Notes: generated from the letters alone by a model not told the origin. DNA of 64,000 nt from Leptidea sinapis (GCF_905404315.1 NC_066266.1:6889501-6953500); one strand, 5' to 3'. Counted from the stretch's first letter, positions 46,501-52,325 are shown. Made by a program: numbers and translations.

Positions 46501-49500
46501 TCTGTTGAAAAGATATTTGAGAATTATATAAAAAAACTAGCTGACGCAGCAAACGTTGTATTGCCATATAAAGTAAAAAATAAAGAAAAATTTTTTTTTT
46601 GTTAAAATTAAAGGTTAAAAAAATAGATGAAGACCGATTCTCAGACGTACCAATTACGTCGTATATAACATCTATGGTACTACAATAATCATTATATTCG
46701 ATTGCCATCTTACAACCCTAGTGCGGATCTGTGGATGTAACAGAATAATATAAAAATCGCGATACAAAAATAGGTGTTGATCGTAGATGGGTTAAAATTT
46801 GAAGTTGTGTGTACTTTTTAATGCTGAATCATAATAAAATAAAAATAAAAACTAATTTTCAAAAAACTAAAAAATATATTTATGGGTGGGTCACCATTAT
46901 TATTTAGGGGTATGAAAAATAGATGTTGGCCGATACGTACATTAAATTTCATTCAAGTCGGTGAAGCCGTTTTTGAGGAGTTTAATAACAAACACCGGGA
47001 CATGAGACATTTTGTATATTAGATAATGTGTGATCTTATATACGCACGTAAGAAGTTATACTTCATTGGAATATACTAACGAAAATAACTCAAATACATC
47101 TACGATACGACGAACTGATTGCCTACACGTTGGCGACAATTCAAATATTAACCTTAGCACAAGGATGGCCGCAGCAATATTGTAAAATTATTTTGAATAC
47201 ACACTTCTATGGTACACGGACGTCAACGACACTGTCTAACAAAAAAAAAGAGATTCGCTCGATTGTATGAAACGTGCAGTCATTGATAGATTGTCAGATG
47301 ATGGCTTTAATCTTGTAAAAAACGGAAATAGCCGAAACTACGTTTAAAGCAACTGTTCGCTTTCAAACTTAGCCGAATTATACTTAGTCGCCAATCGGAA
47401 TACTGTAATTACTACTATTTTAAACTTATGTCAAGTCACTGCACGTTTCATACTAATTTCAATTTTAATCTTTACTTATGCAGTCTCCGGTCTCACCTTT
47501 TATTACGTAGTATTTATATCCTCTTTGGTGTCACTTGCTAAATGAATATAAACTTGAATAGGTCATAGACTTCTATGTATTTTTTTAGCTGATGGTAATT
47601 TGTACGCCCTACCTTACAATACAATGCTGAGGAGCCTTGAAAAACACAAAAATTTCCTTGAGACATAGGTTGTTAAGTCTCATTTGCCCAGTAATTTCAG
47701 ACCAAAACACAGTAATGTTTACACAATACTGCTTCACGGCAGAAATATGCGCCTAGACTACTAGACAAGCTCTGTCGCCTTAAATAATTGCTCACTAAGT
47801 TTCTTTAGATATATAGTGGACGGACCTCAAAACAGCAGGATACTGTATTATATACGAGGAGTGCACTAAAAGTATCGGGAATGGAATATTTCCACTGTTC
47901 CTGTCATATTAAAATCTTTTTAATTGAAAACTCCTTGGTTTTAAAAATCGAATACCATTTATTTATTGAAAAAAAGATTCTCGGTTTTGTCACAAGGTCT
48001 TTTCAAACTTGATTAGTCGTTGAGAAAATGGAATTGACTTGAGAAAATTCTAGAACGATGATTTATTATGACTTTCCAAGAGGTTTAACACAAAAACAGT
48101 GTGCTCGTAGTAGGGTTGGCAACTCTATTTGCAATGCAATGAATGCAATACGGATTTCTGGATTTGCAACACCGACAAGTGTGATATATGGTAAGGAGCA
48201 ACGGATTGTTACACGCGCATACTTCCAAGAGCAAGGACTTACCGTTACAAAGGAAGGAGGGTGATTCGGAAACGAGCTCTTCAAGAATAGTATTATTTAT
48301 ACGCAAATATATACGCAAAGGCACAAAGCCGTACTTTAGTTATCTCATATTGTTATGCGGCATTTCGTGAATATCCATCGTGATAAAAAATGTCGAGAAA
48401 TATTTCTAATGCCACCTGATGGCGTCCGAAAAAAGTCTTAACTAGGCGCTTTTTACAGTACTCAACGTACTTATACTTTTAACGCTTAATGTTGTTGATT
48501 GGTCATATTTTTTTTTTATGGAATAGGAGGACAAACGAGCGTACGGGTCACCTGGTGTTAAGTTATCACCCCCGCCCACATTCTCTTGCAACACCAGAGG
48601 AATCACAAGAGCGTTGCCGGCCTTTAAGGAAGGTGTACGCATATCAACGAATTTTAAATTTCTTTTACTTGCAATTACAGTAAATTGAGTTTGAAACTTC
48701 TTTGGTAATAGTGACGAGAGAATTTAAAATAAAATTTTTAATTAAAAGTTTACTATTAGAAGAAATATATCTTTAATTTTAGCGCGTAATTTGACAAAAA
48801 CGGAATAATAATAATAGGAAATAGATATTATCAATTGTACCTTTATTTTTCAGTTCATTCACCCTCTAGAGACTATGTCAGGTTTAATTATACACCCCTT
48901 AAAAATAATAAATAAACCAAAAGATAAGACATTGTAAAGCAGCTCGAATTGTCGGGCACCCAGTACTCTGTGAATGGCTGGATCACTTGGCGTTGCTTAG
49001 AGACATCACTTCATTGTGTGTCCTCTGCCGCATTTATCACGTGTTCCGAAGAGCTGTTTCATTTGAATCCTGCCGCCGAAATCTACCCTCGCACTACACG
49101 CCACAAGTTAGGATATCATCTCCACCATCTGGATGTATGGCAGTCCTCCATAGAGCTTTCTTCCACTTATTACAAAACTGTGGAATGAACTTCCTTGTGT
49201 TTCCGTCCGGTGTTTCCGGGACGATACGACATGAGTACCTTCAAAAAAAGCGTACACTTTCCTTAAAGGCCGGCAACGCTCCTGTGTTTTCTCTAGTGTT
49301 GCAAGAGAATGTGGGCGGCAGTGATCACTTAACACCAGGTGACCTCGTTTGTCCTCCTTGTCCATAAAAAAAAAACAAGACGAACCTATCAAAAGTGTCC
49401 TTTGATGAGTCGCTGGCACGTGACAGGCGTCTGTCTTTCTTTCCAGTTCCATCATCGCTCGGTGACTTCTCTTGTGGCAGTTTGTGTTCCTTATCTAATC

Positions 49501-49591
49501 TGCCGCTACCTCCTGGAGCATGGTTCGTTCCTTCTCCTTCTCTCTTCCACACGGGCGACAGACTGCCCGGTGTCTCACGTTTCACCTCCAT
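28640..49591 (-). CDS. Divergent calexcitin/sarcoplasmic calcium-binding protein-like EF-hand protein, seven coding exons
   Basis: Exons in transcript order are 49591-49386, 46501-46287, 38533-38358, 35788-35682, 34685-34498, 30118-30006 and 28864-28640. Every intron begins GT and ends AG, and the phases at all six junctions agree, giving 409 residues. Residues 1 to about 140 are hydrophilic, rich in K, R, E, D and S, and look unstructured. From about 170 the sequence follows the four-EF-hand calexcitin/SCP fold, whose members (known from the family) are cytosolic calcium buffers or sensors of about 190 residues. EF-1 loop 182-193 has D182, D184, D186, S190 and D193. EF-2, EF-3 and EF-4 have lost most ligand positions. 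Residues 358-369 (NPNGPGQWVLVP) resemble the family's C-terminal NPxxPG motif. A proline-rich tail ends the protein. No signal peptide or membrane segment is seen. The exon structure is the strongest evidence; the family name is inferred by eye and the function is unknown. Confidence 0.85.
28865..30005. other. Intron 6 of the EF-hand gene
   Basis: 1,141 bp, GTAAGT to TTTAG. AT-rich; no complete repeat recognised. Confidence 0.6.
30006..30118 (-). CDS. EF-hand gene exon 6 (degenerate EF-3, start of EF-4)
   Basis: The exon is 113 bp, with acceptor TTTATTACAG and donor GGGA|GTAAGT. It encodes residues 299-335, with N298 split across the junction. The EF-3 loop spans 295-306 (DRCNAGDITKEA). It keeps D at position 1, G at 6 and I at 8, but has C, A and A at positions 3, 5 and 12, so calcium binding is doubtful. 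The helix VEEIIDTAFNRM leads into the EF-4 position. Confidence 0.87.
30465..31090 (+). mobile_element. CR1-like LINE C-terminal part in intron 5
   Basis: Encodes MSYGIILWGRAADIEN, QKRAIRAVYKMRSRD, a stop (TGA at about 30617), then YIYENLLYAHKNIS, FYNKLPNEIKILPIKKFKC and YLNDKDSWN before the stop at 30949. It ends in AATAAAGATTTTTTGACTTT with a TTGACTTTGACA repeat tail. It lies antisense to the host gene. Confidence 0.8.
31135..31460 (+). repeat. GCGAGAGAGGTAACC-family repeat, copy 2
   Basis: Aligns with 24560-24900: TTCAGTTGGAGCCA, CTATTCAATCTAGATAAAAA and GCGCGAGAGAGGTAACCTCG. Confidence 0.55.
31465..32945. other. Part of intron 5; nothing recognised
   Basis: AT-rich, with no ORF or repeat end I can support. 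Confidence 0.4.
32950..33195 (-). repeat. GGCCTGATCGAAAATTCGTA-family repeat (minus)
   Basis: Reversed match to 23400-23655: ACTTCAACGACCGCCTTACG and AATTTTCGATCAGGCC, starting with the reversed tail TTATTGCGCTATCGTACACA. Confidence 0.5.
33420..33718 (-). mobile_element. CR1-like LINE tail (minus)
   Basis: Reversed tail of the 5400-5985 type: GGCATTTATTTTCTCAAAAT, AGAAGAAGCGGCGCAAGAAA, TAGTCCCAGGCTGTCCGATC and TTTACGACAGAGCC. Confidence 0.7.
33768..33972 (+). mobile_element. CR1-like LINE fragment (plus)
   Basis: A shorter plus-strand piece of the same family faces the minus copy: TTTATAATAAAGTCCCAGCC, TATCTATAAATAAATTTAAA. It breaks off at TCTCCTACTCT, where mariner sequence begins. Confidence 0.65.
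33973..34375 (+). mobile_element. mariner transposase remnant
   Basis: Encodes KGRPSAADNENNVTTVKQLI, EENPRITYETIRRLVG, RWIPRELTAEQKRARMEWC and, after stops, VRQARNVL-like pieces. These match the central part of insect mariner transposases. The frame is closed near 34231 by a stop, later catalytic parts are broken, and no terminal repeats are evident. Confidence 0.75.
34498..34685 (-). CDS. EF-hand gene exon 5 (degenerate EF-2, start of EF-3)
   Basis: The exon is 188 bp, with acceptor TATTTGACAG and donor TGCA|GTAAGC. It encodes residues 236-297. Where a second calcium loop is expected, VCGPDAGEVPGRTTLEGW (245-262) has Pro and Gly residues in place of most acidic ligands. The family-typical tryptophans W262 and W266 are kept. 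The segment LPLYLQYFCKILFHVVDRC fits the entering helix of EF-3. Preserved hydrophobic and Trp positions with lost ligand residues suggest the fold is kept but calcium binding is not. Confidence 0.87.
34755..35605 (+). mobile_element. LINE 5' region with endonuclease domain fragment, in intron 4
   Basis: Bases 34790-35180 look like a GC-rich 5' untranslated part (CTAAGGTGCTACCTCGGGGC, ACACTCGCACAGAATACCGG). The endonuclease-like part gives NVDFCNIRGIHSN at 35238 followed by a stop, HHHLETVQPALCFL, NFEGRDLSTLWLRVHFADRV and IVVLGDFNGHNAEWLG (LGDFN is the endonuclease/phosphatase core). Internal deletion and stops make it inactive. It is the only non-tail LINE piece here. Confidence 0.65.
35682..35788 (-). 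CDS. EF-hand gene exon 4
   Basis: The exon is 107 bp, with acceptor TTTTACAG and donor CCAA|GTAAGT. It encodes residues 200-234 and begins in phase 0. It contains KLAHFADWS and EVKRDFVEQFI, which match the position of the linker helices between EF-1 and EF-2 in calexcitin-like proteins (a tryptophan after the first helix, then a long charged helix). Confidence 0.85.
35795..36420. other. Part of intron 3; nothing recognised
   Basis: AT-rich, with TACTAAATAACAGTT words repeated around 36020-36070. Confidence 0.4.
36423..37285 (-). mobile_element. Jockey-like LINE tail, copy 4 (longest)
   Basis: The minus-strand frame 37282-36647 is open for 211 codons: LKFARLQLKKPHLSYH, SIGILGLEISSDCQFRGHLE, YKAQVRPHMEYCCHLWSG, then CERLDLLALRRDVASLCVFY. 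It lies in intron 3 in the same orientation as the host gene and is 5'-truncated. Confidence 0.8.
37519..37800 (+). repeat. GACGAGACGAGCAGG-family repeat, plus copy
   Basis: Head GGGACGAGACGAGCAGGAGG, middle TTTGCCCAGTAATTTCACTA, end ATAATCTAGCCGGCATCCTG. The family is about 300 bp, non-coding, with internal hairpins. Confidence 0.65.
37955..38216 (-). repeat. GACGAGACGAGCAGG-family repeat, minus copy
   Basis: The reverse of the family: GGCGCCTATTTCTGCCGTGA, AGTGAAATTACTGGGCAAAC, and ends CCTGCTCGTCTCGTCCCTTA. With the plus copy at 37519 it makes a head-out inverted pair with a spacer of about 150 bp. Confidence 0.65.
38358..38533 (-). CDS. EF-hand gene exon 3 (first EF-hand)
   Basis: The exon is 176 bp, with acceptor TTATCCAACAG and donor GAG|GTAAGT. 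It encodes residues 142-199. It contains the amphipathic helix QTEKMTLFFTELL followed by the only near-canonical calcium loop of the protein, DHDRDDVISDQD, at residues 182-193. Loop positions 1, 3, 5, 9 and 12 are D, D, D, S and D. Position 6, normally Gly, is Asp, and position 12 is Asp rather than the commoner Glu, which in EF-hands can lower affinity or alter selectivity. The F and N residues that follow fit the exiting helix. Confidence 0.88.
38662..38940 (+). mobile_element. Jockey-like LINE tail, copy 5
   Basis: Encodes HHLDVWRSSTVRF in one frame and FLPRTTKLWNEL with a deletion after it. It ends TCTCCTATTCCATAAAAAAA. It lies in intron 2, just upstream of exon 3 on the gene strand. Confidence 0.72.
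39151..39472 (+). mobile_element. CTAGCTGACCC-family repeat
   Basis: Starts CTAGCTGACCCAGCAAACGT and ends GAGAATTTTATATATTAGAT. It includes ACCACCCTTAACATTTAGGG and TGAGAATCGGTCAAGCCATT. Confidence 0.75.
39788..40103 (+). mobile_element. CTAGCTGACCC-family repeat, near-duplicate
   Basis: Almost base-for-base the same subfamily as 39151-39472, in the same orientation, about 315 bp further on. Confidence 0.75.
40255..40700 (+). repeat. Repeat with (TG)n microsatellite
   Basis: Begins TTACCGACTTTAAAAAGGAG; (TATG)n/(TG)n at 40450-40505; then ACTATTACCGG and CGCGGTTGGCGCCCTTCGAA. The start resembles the reversed sequence at 140-205. Confidence 0.5.
41034..41345 (+). repeat. GACGAGACGAGCAGG-family repeat
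   Basis: A good copy: GAGACGAGACGAGCAGGACG, the hairpin around GCAGTGCCGC/GAGCGGCACT, the ACATTACTGCTTCACGGCAG motif, and GGAGCCTCCCACTGG at the end. Confidence 0.7.
41500..41705 (+). repeat. Dispersed repeat, related to 9340-9560
   Basis: Shares TAACCACTATTTTGAGCAA and AGTGATCTAAGG-type segments with the 9340 copy in diverged form. Confidence 0.35.
42470..42735 (+). repeat. Paired dispersed element, copy 1
   Basis: Shares ATGAAACGTGCAGTCAT, GATAGATTG, AATTACTACT, GCACGTTTCATACTAA and ATATCCTCTTTG-like segments with 47265-47540. GAAACGTGCA and TGCACGTTTC are inverted within each copy. Confidence 0.5.
42997..43380. mobile_element. 375-bp TIR element, copy 2
   Basis: Starts CATGGACGAGCAAAAACAGA and ends TTTTTTAAACTCGTCCGTG. 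The interior (ATTTAATTGAGACGCAAACT, CCGGCTTGTTTTGGTGC) matches 25304-25679. Flanks TTTAGATT and GTAAGATA agree in only 5 of 8 bases. Confidence 0.75.
43500..43870. repeat. Decayed element with GCAGGCGAAGTCGCAAAATG
   Basis: The left part matches 21320-21345 and the right part (GCGCAGCGGAGACCAATCGT) is the reverse of 21285-21305, suggesting related inverted ends. Confidence 0.35.
43895..44200 (-). repeat. GACGAGACGAGCAGG-family repeat (minus)
   Basis: CCAGTGGGAGGCTCCTTTGC start, TTGTGTAAACATTA-like middle, reversed head TGCTGCTCGTCTGGTCCCTA end. It adjoins the 3' side of the nested small ORF. Confidence 0.65.
44305..44562 (-). CDS. Small basic lysine-rich protein, 85 aa, nested in intron 2; function unknown
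   Basis: This is an intact ORF from ATG (44562) to TGA, with no intron seen. The product is very basic and hydrophilic: it starts MAKASKLKENMKSKPQKK, has a KxxR/KxxK-rich stretch, and ends NNMNKPLNKS. It probably contains a coiled helix at residues 18-45 (DLKILEEKMKRETRARN). Such composition is common in small nucleolar or RNA-binding proteins, but I do not recognise the family. It does not resemble the transposon proteins around it. A TATAAA sits about 45 bases upstream at 44604-44609, and AATAAA overlaps the last codons. It lies on the same strand as the host gene, in intron 2. It could be a nested gene, a retrocopy or a chance ORF. Confidence 0.4.
   Translation of the reverse strand: MAKASKLKENMKSKPQKKVRKDLKILEEKMKRETRARNIKEIGIYKFKNMETRNIKSSHIASSGAVQKTKEIVTKNNMNKPLNKS
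44604..44609 (-). promoter_or_regulatory. TATA-like box upstream of the nested small ORF
   Basis: TATAAA on the minus strand lies about 45 bases before the ATG of the 85-codon ORF. In AT-rich DNA this can occur by chance. Confidence 0.2.
44815..45460 (-). mobile_element. CTAGCTGACCC-family repeat (long minus copy)
   Basis: The reversed terminus (ACATATTATGAAACTAAGTC, ACTGCACCGATTTTCATGTT) begins it, and ACGCGTGTCGGGTCAACTAG at 45440-45459 is the reversed head. 55795-56000 and 61370-61560 carry the same inner part. Confidence 0.5.
45595..45835 (-). mobile_element. CR1-like LINE 3' tail (minus)
   Basis: The reverse of the 4243-4505 tail: AAATAAACTTTATTCAATAA, GAAACTCAACGGCCACTCTT, TTCAATCAAATAGACTATTT. 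Confidence 0.6.
45985..46200 (+). mobile_element. LINE C-terminal fragment with a 15-bp inverted repeat
   Basis: Encodes GKRKRGRPKQTWRRTVIDEW and continues with Q/D/R-rich debris before TTTTGCTCATGCTAGGG, typical of the end of a LINE ORF. The perfect inverted repeat 45986-46025 lies at its start. Confidence 0.6.
46287..46501 (-). CDS. EF-hand gene exon 2
   Basis: The exon is 215 bp, begins after TTTTCAACAG and ends before GTAAGT. It encodes residues 70-140 plus one base on each side. It carries a basic stretch (KQACDKTKDKTKELLKRW) likely to be helical, followed by a His/Asp/Glu-rich stretch. I recognise no domain. This part lies upstream of the EF-hand region and is absent from ordinary 190-residue SCP/calexcitin proteins. 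In the other minus-strand frame a stop falls early in the exon, and only the frame joined to exons 1 and 3 is open throughout. Confidence 0.8.
46537..47024 (+). mobile_element. CTAGCTGACCC-family repeat
   Basis: Starts CTAGCTGACGCAGCAAACGT and ends TTTTGTATATTAGAT. It lies just upstream of exon 2 in intron 1, beginning only 36 bases from the splice acceptor. Confidence 0.7.
47265..47540 (+). repeat. Paired dispersed element, copy 2
   Basis: Same order of shared segments as 42470-42735; see there. Confidence 0.5.
47580..47765 (+). repeat. GACGAGACGAGCAGG-family repeat, internally deleted
   Basis: Keeps GTCTCATTTGCCCAGTAATT and ATACTGCTTCACGGCAGAAA; the head and end are missing. Confidence 0.6.
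47850..48425 (+). mobile_element. mariner N-terminal remnant, second lineage
   Basis: TACGAGGAGTGCACTAAAAG resembles a mariner end. Bases 48027-48108 encode ME-type start sequence ending IYYDFPRGLTQKQC. Then mariner similarity stops and unrelated sequence (48110-48330) follows, and 48370-48425 may be mariner again. Confidence 0.5.
48510..48642 (-). mobile_element. Jockey-like LINE tail, copy 6 (short)
   Basis: Minus-strand SLKAGNALVIPLVLQENVG with the reversed TATGGAATAGGAGGACAAAC end; truncated at about 48642. Confidence 0.7.
48931..49375 (+). mobile_element. Jockey-like LINE tail, copy 7, beside exon 1
   Basis: Encodes (with breaks) TTRHKLGYHLHHLDVW and the KAGNAPVFSLVLQENVG end, then CTTGTCCATAAAAAAAAAAC. 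ATAAGAC (48924-48930) and ACAAGAC (49375-49381) may be the target duplication. Its poly(A) is about 10 bases from the exon 1 border at 49386, antisense to the gene. Confidence 0.75.
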
Positions 49592-49623
49592 GGTGTAATG
49601 TGTTTGGACATTATTGCTGGTGT
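49386..49623 (-). CDS. EF-hand gene exon 1 (start codon exon, with 5' leader)
   Basis: A splice acceptor (CTTGTTACAG) precedes 49623, so at least one upstream exon should exist, probably non-coding. The chosen ATG at 49591-49589 has a good context (ACCATGG). It opens residues 1-68: hydrophilic, charged, with a GGSG stretch and many lysines. The frame stays open upstream of this ATG as far as the acceptor, so a start in an earlier exon cannot be excluded. A short upstream ATG in another frame begins at about 49610 and ends just after the main ATG. The donor reads GTTCGT, weaker than the GTAAGT/GTAAGC used elsewhere in the gene. It is accepted because it leaves two bases (AG) that join exactly with the single base at the start of exon 2. 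Confidence 0.75.
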
Positions 49624-49731
49624 CTGTAACAAGGATCACAAATAAATCCAAGTTCAATGATATGCTACTTTTAGAGATATTTAGTCGTCGAAATGGCCGT
49701 GTGTTTTACGTGAGTGAGATTATATATCTAT

Positions 49732-49965
49732 ACTAGCTCACCTAGCTAAGGTTGTATTGCCATACAAAGTATTAAAAAAAATCAATAATTAATATATTTG
49801 GGGTATAAAAATAGATGTAGACCGATTCTCAGACCTACCAAGTATATCGTACTATAATAATTATTGTATTCGATTGTCATCTTACAATTTTAAGTTTTAT
49901 GTATTTCTCAAAGCTCAATCACAATAAAAAACATAAAAAAAATTGTCAAAAAATATAAAATTAGA
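49732..49965 (+). mobile_element. CTAGCTGACCC-family repeat (partial)
   Basis: Begins CTAGCTCACCTAGCTAAGGT and keeps ATAGATGTAGACCGATTCTC. The end is lost. Confidence 0.5.
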
Positions 49966-50164
49966 TAAGCAGTCTGTACATTAGTATTATTTAGTAAGTG
50001 CTTTTAATAGTAATCTTATATCCGCGAAATAGCGCAGGCTATTTCATCTAACTCCGTAGATAAATTGAGGCCGTCATTCTTATACGCCCCGGCACTGTTT
50101 CACTCTGATGTAGTAGTTCTTTATGGATACAACTAGATTACTTTTGAGAAGCTCTTTCCAAATA

Positions 50165-50450
50165 TGTATGCCTACTAATATTATAAATGTTAATGTTAGT
50201 TTGTTTGTTACGCTTTCACGCCTAAACCACTATACGATTTTGATGAAATTAGTACAAATAGACAAGAGCTTGGAAAAGTGCATAGGCTACCTTTTATCGT
50301 GAAAAAGAGGTTTGGAGGGGTTGAAATAGGGGGTGGAAGATTGTATGGAAGCTCGTCAATATTAAAGATGATACCATGAAACTTTGTATTAAGGCACTTA
50401 AAAGGAAGTTAATAAACATACATTTCAGCGTTTTTTAAACTTTGACCTTC
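50165..50450 (+). repeat. Short dispersed repeat (TTACGCTTTCACGCCTAAAC type)
   Basis: CTACTAATATTATAAATGTT, TTACGCTTTCACGCCTAAAC and AGGCTACCTTTTATCGTG are the familiar order of a nonautonomous lepidopteran repeat. Confidence 0.55.
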
Positions 50451-50589
50451 ATGGGGATGAAACAGGAGATGGAAGTTCGCATGGAAATCCATCCAAATAA
50501 ATTGTGGGAAAAGTATAAATATGATATGGGGTACGATATTTTACACAGACTACATGAAGAGAATCCGAATGCTTCATAGAGGCTTTTAA

Positions 50590-50870
50590 TTTACAATAAA
50601 AGGCATAAATGGTATTTATTTTCTCAAAATTGATTGCTTTAGAATCCTTTTTGATGTCATTTGTAATAGTACTTTCGCTTCGCAATCAAATAGCGCCCTG
50701 AGAGAGAAGAAGAGTGCAAGTAACTTTCCCATTCTTTTATTGCACTCTTTTTAATGAAATATGCAATATTATTCTGTCATTGTTATTGCTATAAAATAAT
50801 CGCTTAGACATTCAGCTGTGGAGTAGTAGGATTTTCGATAGAGCCATTTTTTAATAAAACATTTGAATTT
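50590..50870 (-). mobile_element. CR1-like LINE tail (minus)
   Basis: GGTATTTATTTTCTCAAAAT, GAGAGAGAAGAAGAGTGCAA and ATTTTCGATAGAGCC match the reversed 5400-5985 tail. Confidence 0.65.
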
Positions 50871-50924
50871 ATTTATAGATAATTGCCTGAACACTGGCTG
50901 GGACTTTATTAAAAAATGTGTAAT

Positions 50925-51185
50925 TGATACGCCCCGCCCACTACAATGCAGTGCCGCAATGAATTCTTGAAAAATCCAAAAATTCTAAATGGCACTACAA
51001 TTGCGCTCGTCTCCTTAAAACGTTAGATGTTAAGTCTCGTTTGCCCAGTAATTTCACTAGCTACGGTGCCCTTCTGACCGAAACATAGTAATGCTGAAAC
51101 ATTACTGCTACACTGTAGAAATAGGTGCCGTTACCGTACCCATAATCTAGCCGGCATCCTGTACAAAGTAGCCTCCCACTTCACA
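50925..51185 (+). repeat. GACGAGACGAGCAGG-family repeat (head missing)
   Basis: GCCCACTACAATGCAGTGCC to GGCATCCTGTACAAAGTAGC, in family order. Confidence 0.65.
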
Positions 51186-51284
51186 GCTGGGGCCCGCAAG
51201 GCTACTGAAAAAAATAAGAATGATGATCGCCCTGCATTATCTGTGTTGCTCAACTCAAGCCATTCAACGTTATGTCATAAAAGC

Positions 51285-51515
51285 CATAAAAAGGCATTTA
51301 TTTTCTCAAAATTGATTCCATTAGAATTCTTTTTGATGTCATTTCTTATACTACTCTAAACTCTACCAGCATTCTTTTTTTGCGCTCTTTTCAATAAAAA
51401 TATACAATATTGTACAGTCGTTTCTATCGCTATAAAATAATTACAATCTAGTCCCAGGCTGTTCGATCATTTAGATATTCAGCAGTGGAGTAATAGGATT
51501 TACGACAGAGCCATT
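51285..51515 (-). mobile_element. CR1-like LINE tail (minus)
   Basis: GGCATTTATTTTCTCAAAAT, an internal deletion, then TAGTCCCAGGCTGTTCGATC and TTTACGACAGAGCC. Confidence 0.65.
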
Positions 51516-52011
51516 TTTTTTTTGTTTGTTGAACTCACCCAAGAACAATCGAAATTATTGTTATCACCACCACCATATAAGTGGAGGGGATCTATTCAAA
51601 CACAGCATCGATTGCCGATTAAACGCAGCTCATGAGATAATTAATAAACATTGATTCGGATGCTTTCAAATTCTACCCGCAGCCAGATAGTAGAAAAGTT
51701 TTGCCGAGACAGTAGATATTCTCGCTAACGAGGAGAAATACCTCGGATATTATTATTTTTTTTTAGAAAAAAATAGTCTCGCAACTCAGTTCTTCTACCG
51801 TAGATGGTTGTAAGATCCATGTAATACCAAGTCGGTCAATATTCAGTCCTTACTTAGTCCTTGTGTCTTAAGTTATTAGCTAACCTAACAACATTTTATA
51901 GTGATCATCATCAATATTAAAAATCTTTTGTTTTAAGTAAATAAGTTAACTTGGCAATCGCATGAAAACACAGTGTATCATTTTTTTATTAAAAACACAG
52001 TGTATCTTACA

Positions 52012-52325
52012 AGTTTTTTTTATGACCGCAAGGTACGAGACGAGCAGGACGTTCAGCTGATAGAATTGATACGCCCTGCCCATTACAATGCAGTGCCACT
52101 CAGGATTCTTGAGATACCCAAAAATTCTGAACGGCACTACAATAATTGCGCTCGTCACTGAGACGTCAGATGTTGTCTCATTTGCCCAGTAATTTCACTA
52201 GCTACGACGCCCTTCAGGCCGAAACGCAGTAATATTTACACATTACTGCTTCACGGCAGAAATAGGCGCCGTTGTGGTACCCATAATCTAGCCGGCATCC
52301 TGTGCAAAGGAGCCTCCCACTGGTA
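52012..52325 (+). repeat. GACGAGACGAGCAGG-family repeat
   Basis: A near-complete copy: GAGACGAGCAGGACGTTCAG, the GCGCTCGTCAC stretch, TAGGCGCCGTTGTGGTACCC, and AGGAGCCTCCCACTGG. Confidence 0.7.

Noticed and set aside
46430..46708. 92-codon minus ORF ending in QTRLESFDKSQSLTEILYQL
   Set aside because: It overlaps exon 2 in a frame that stops early. The adjoining frame is open and phase-compatible with exons 1 and 3.
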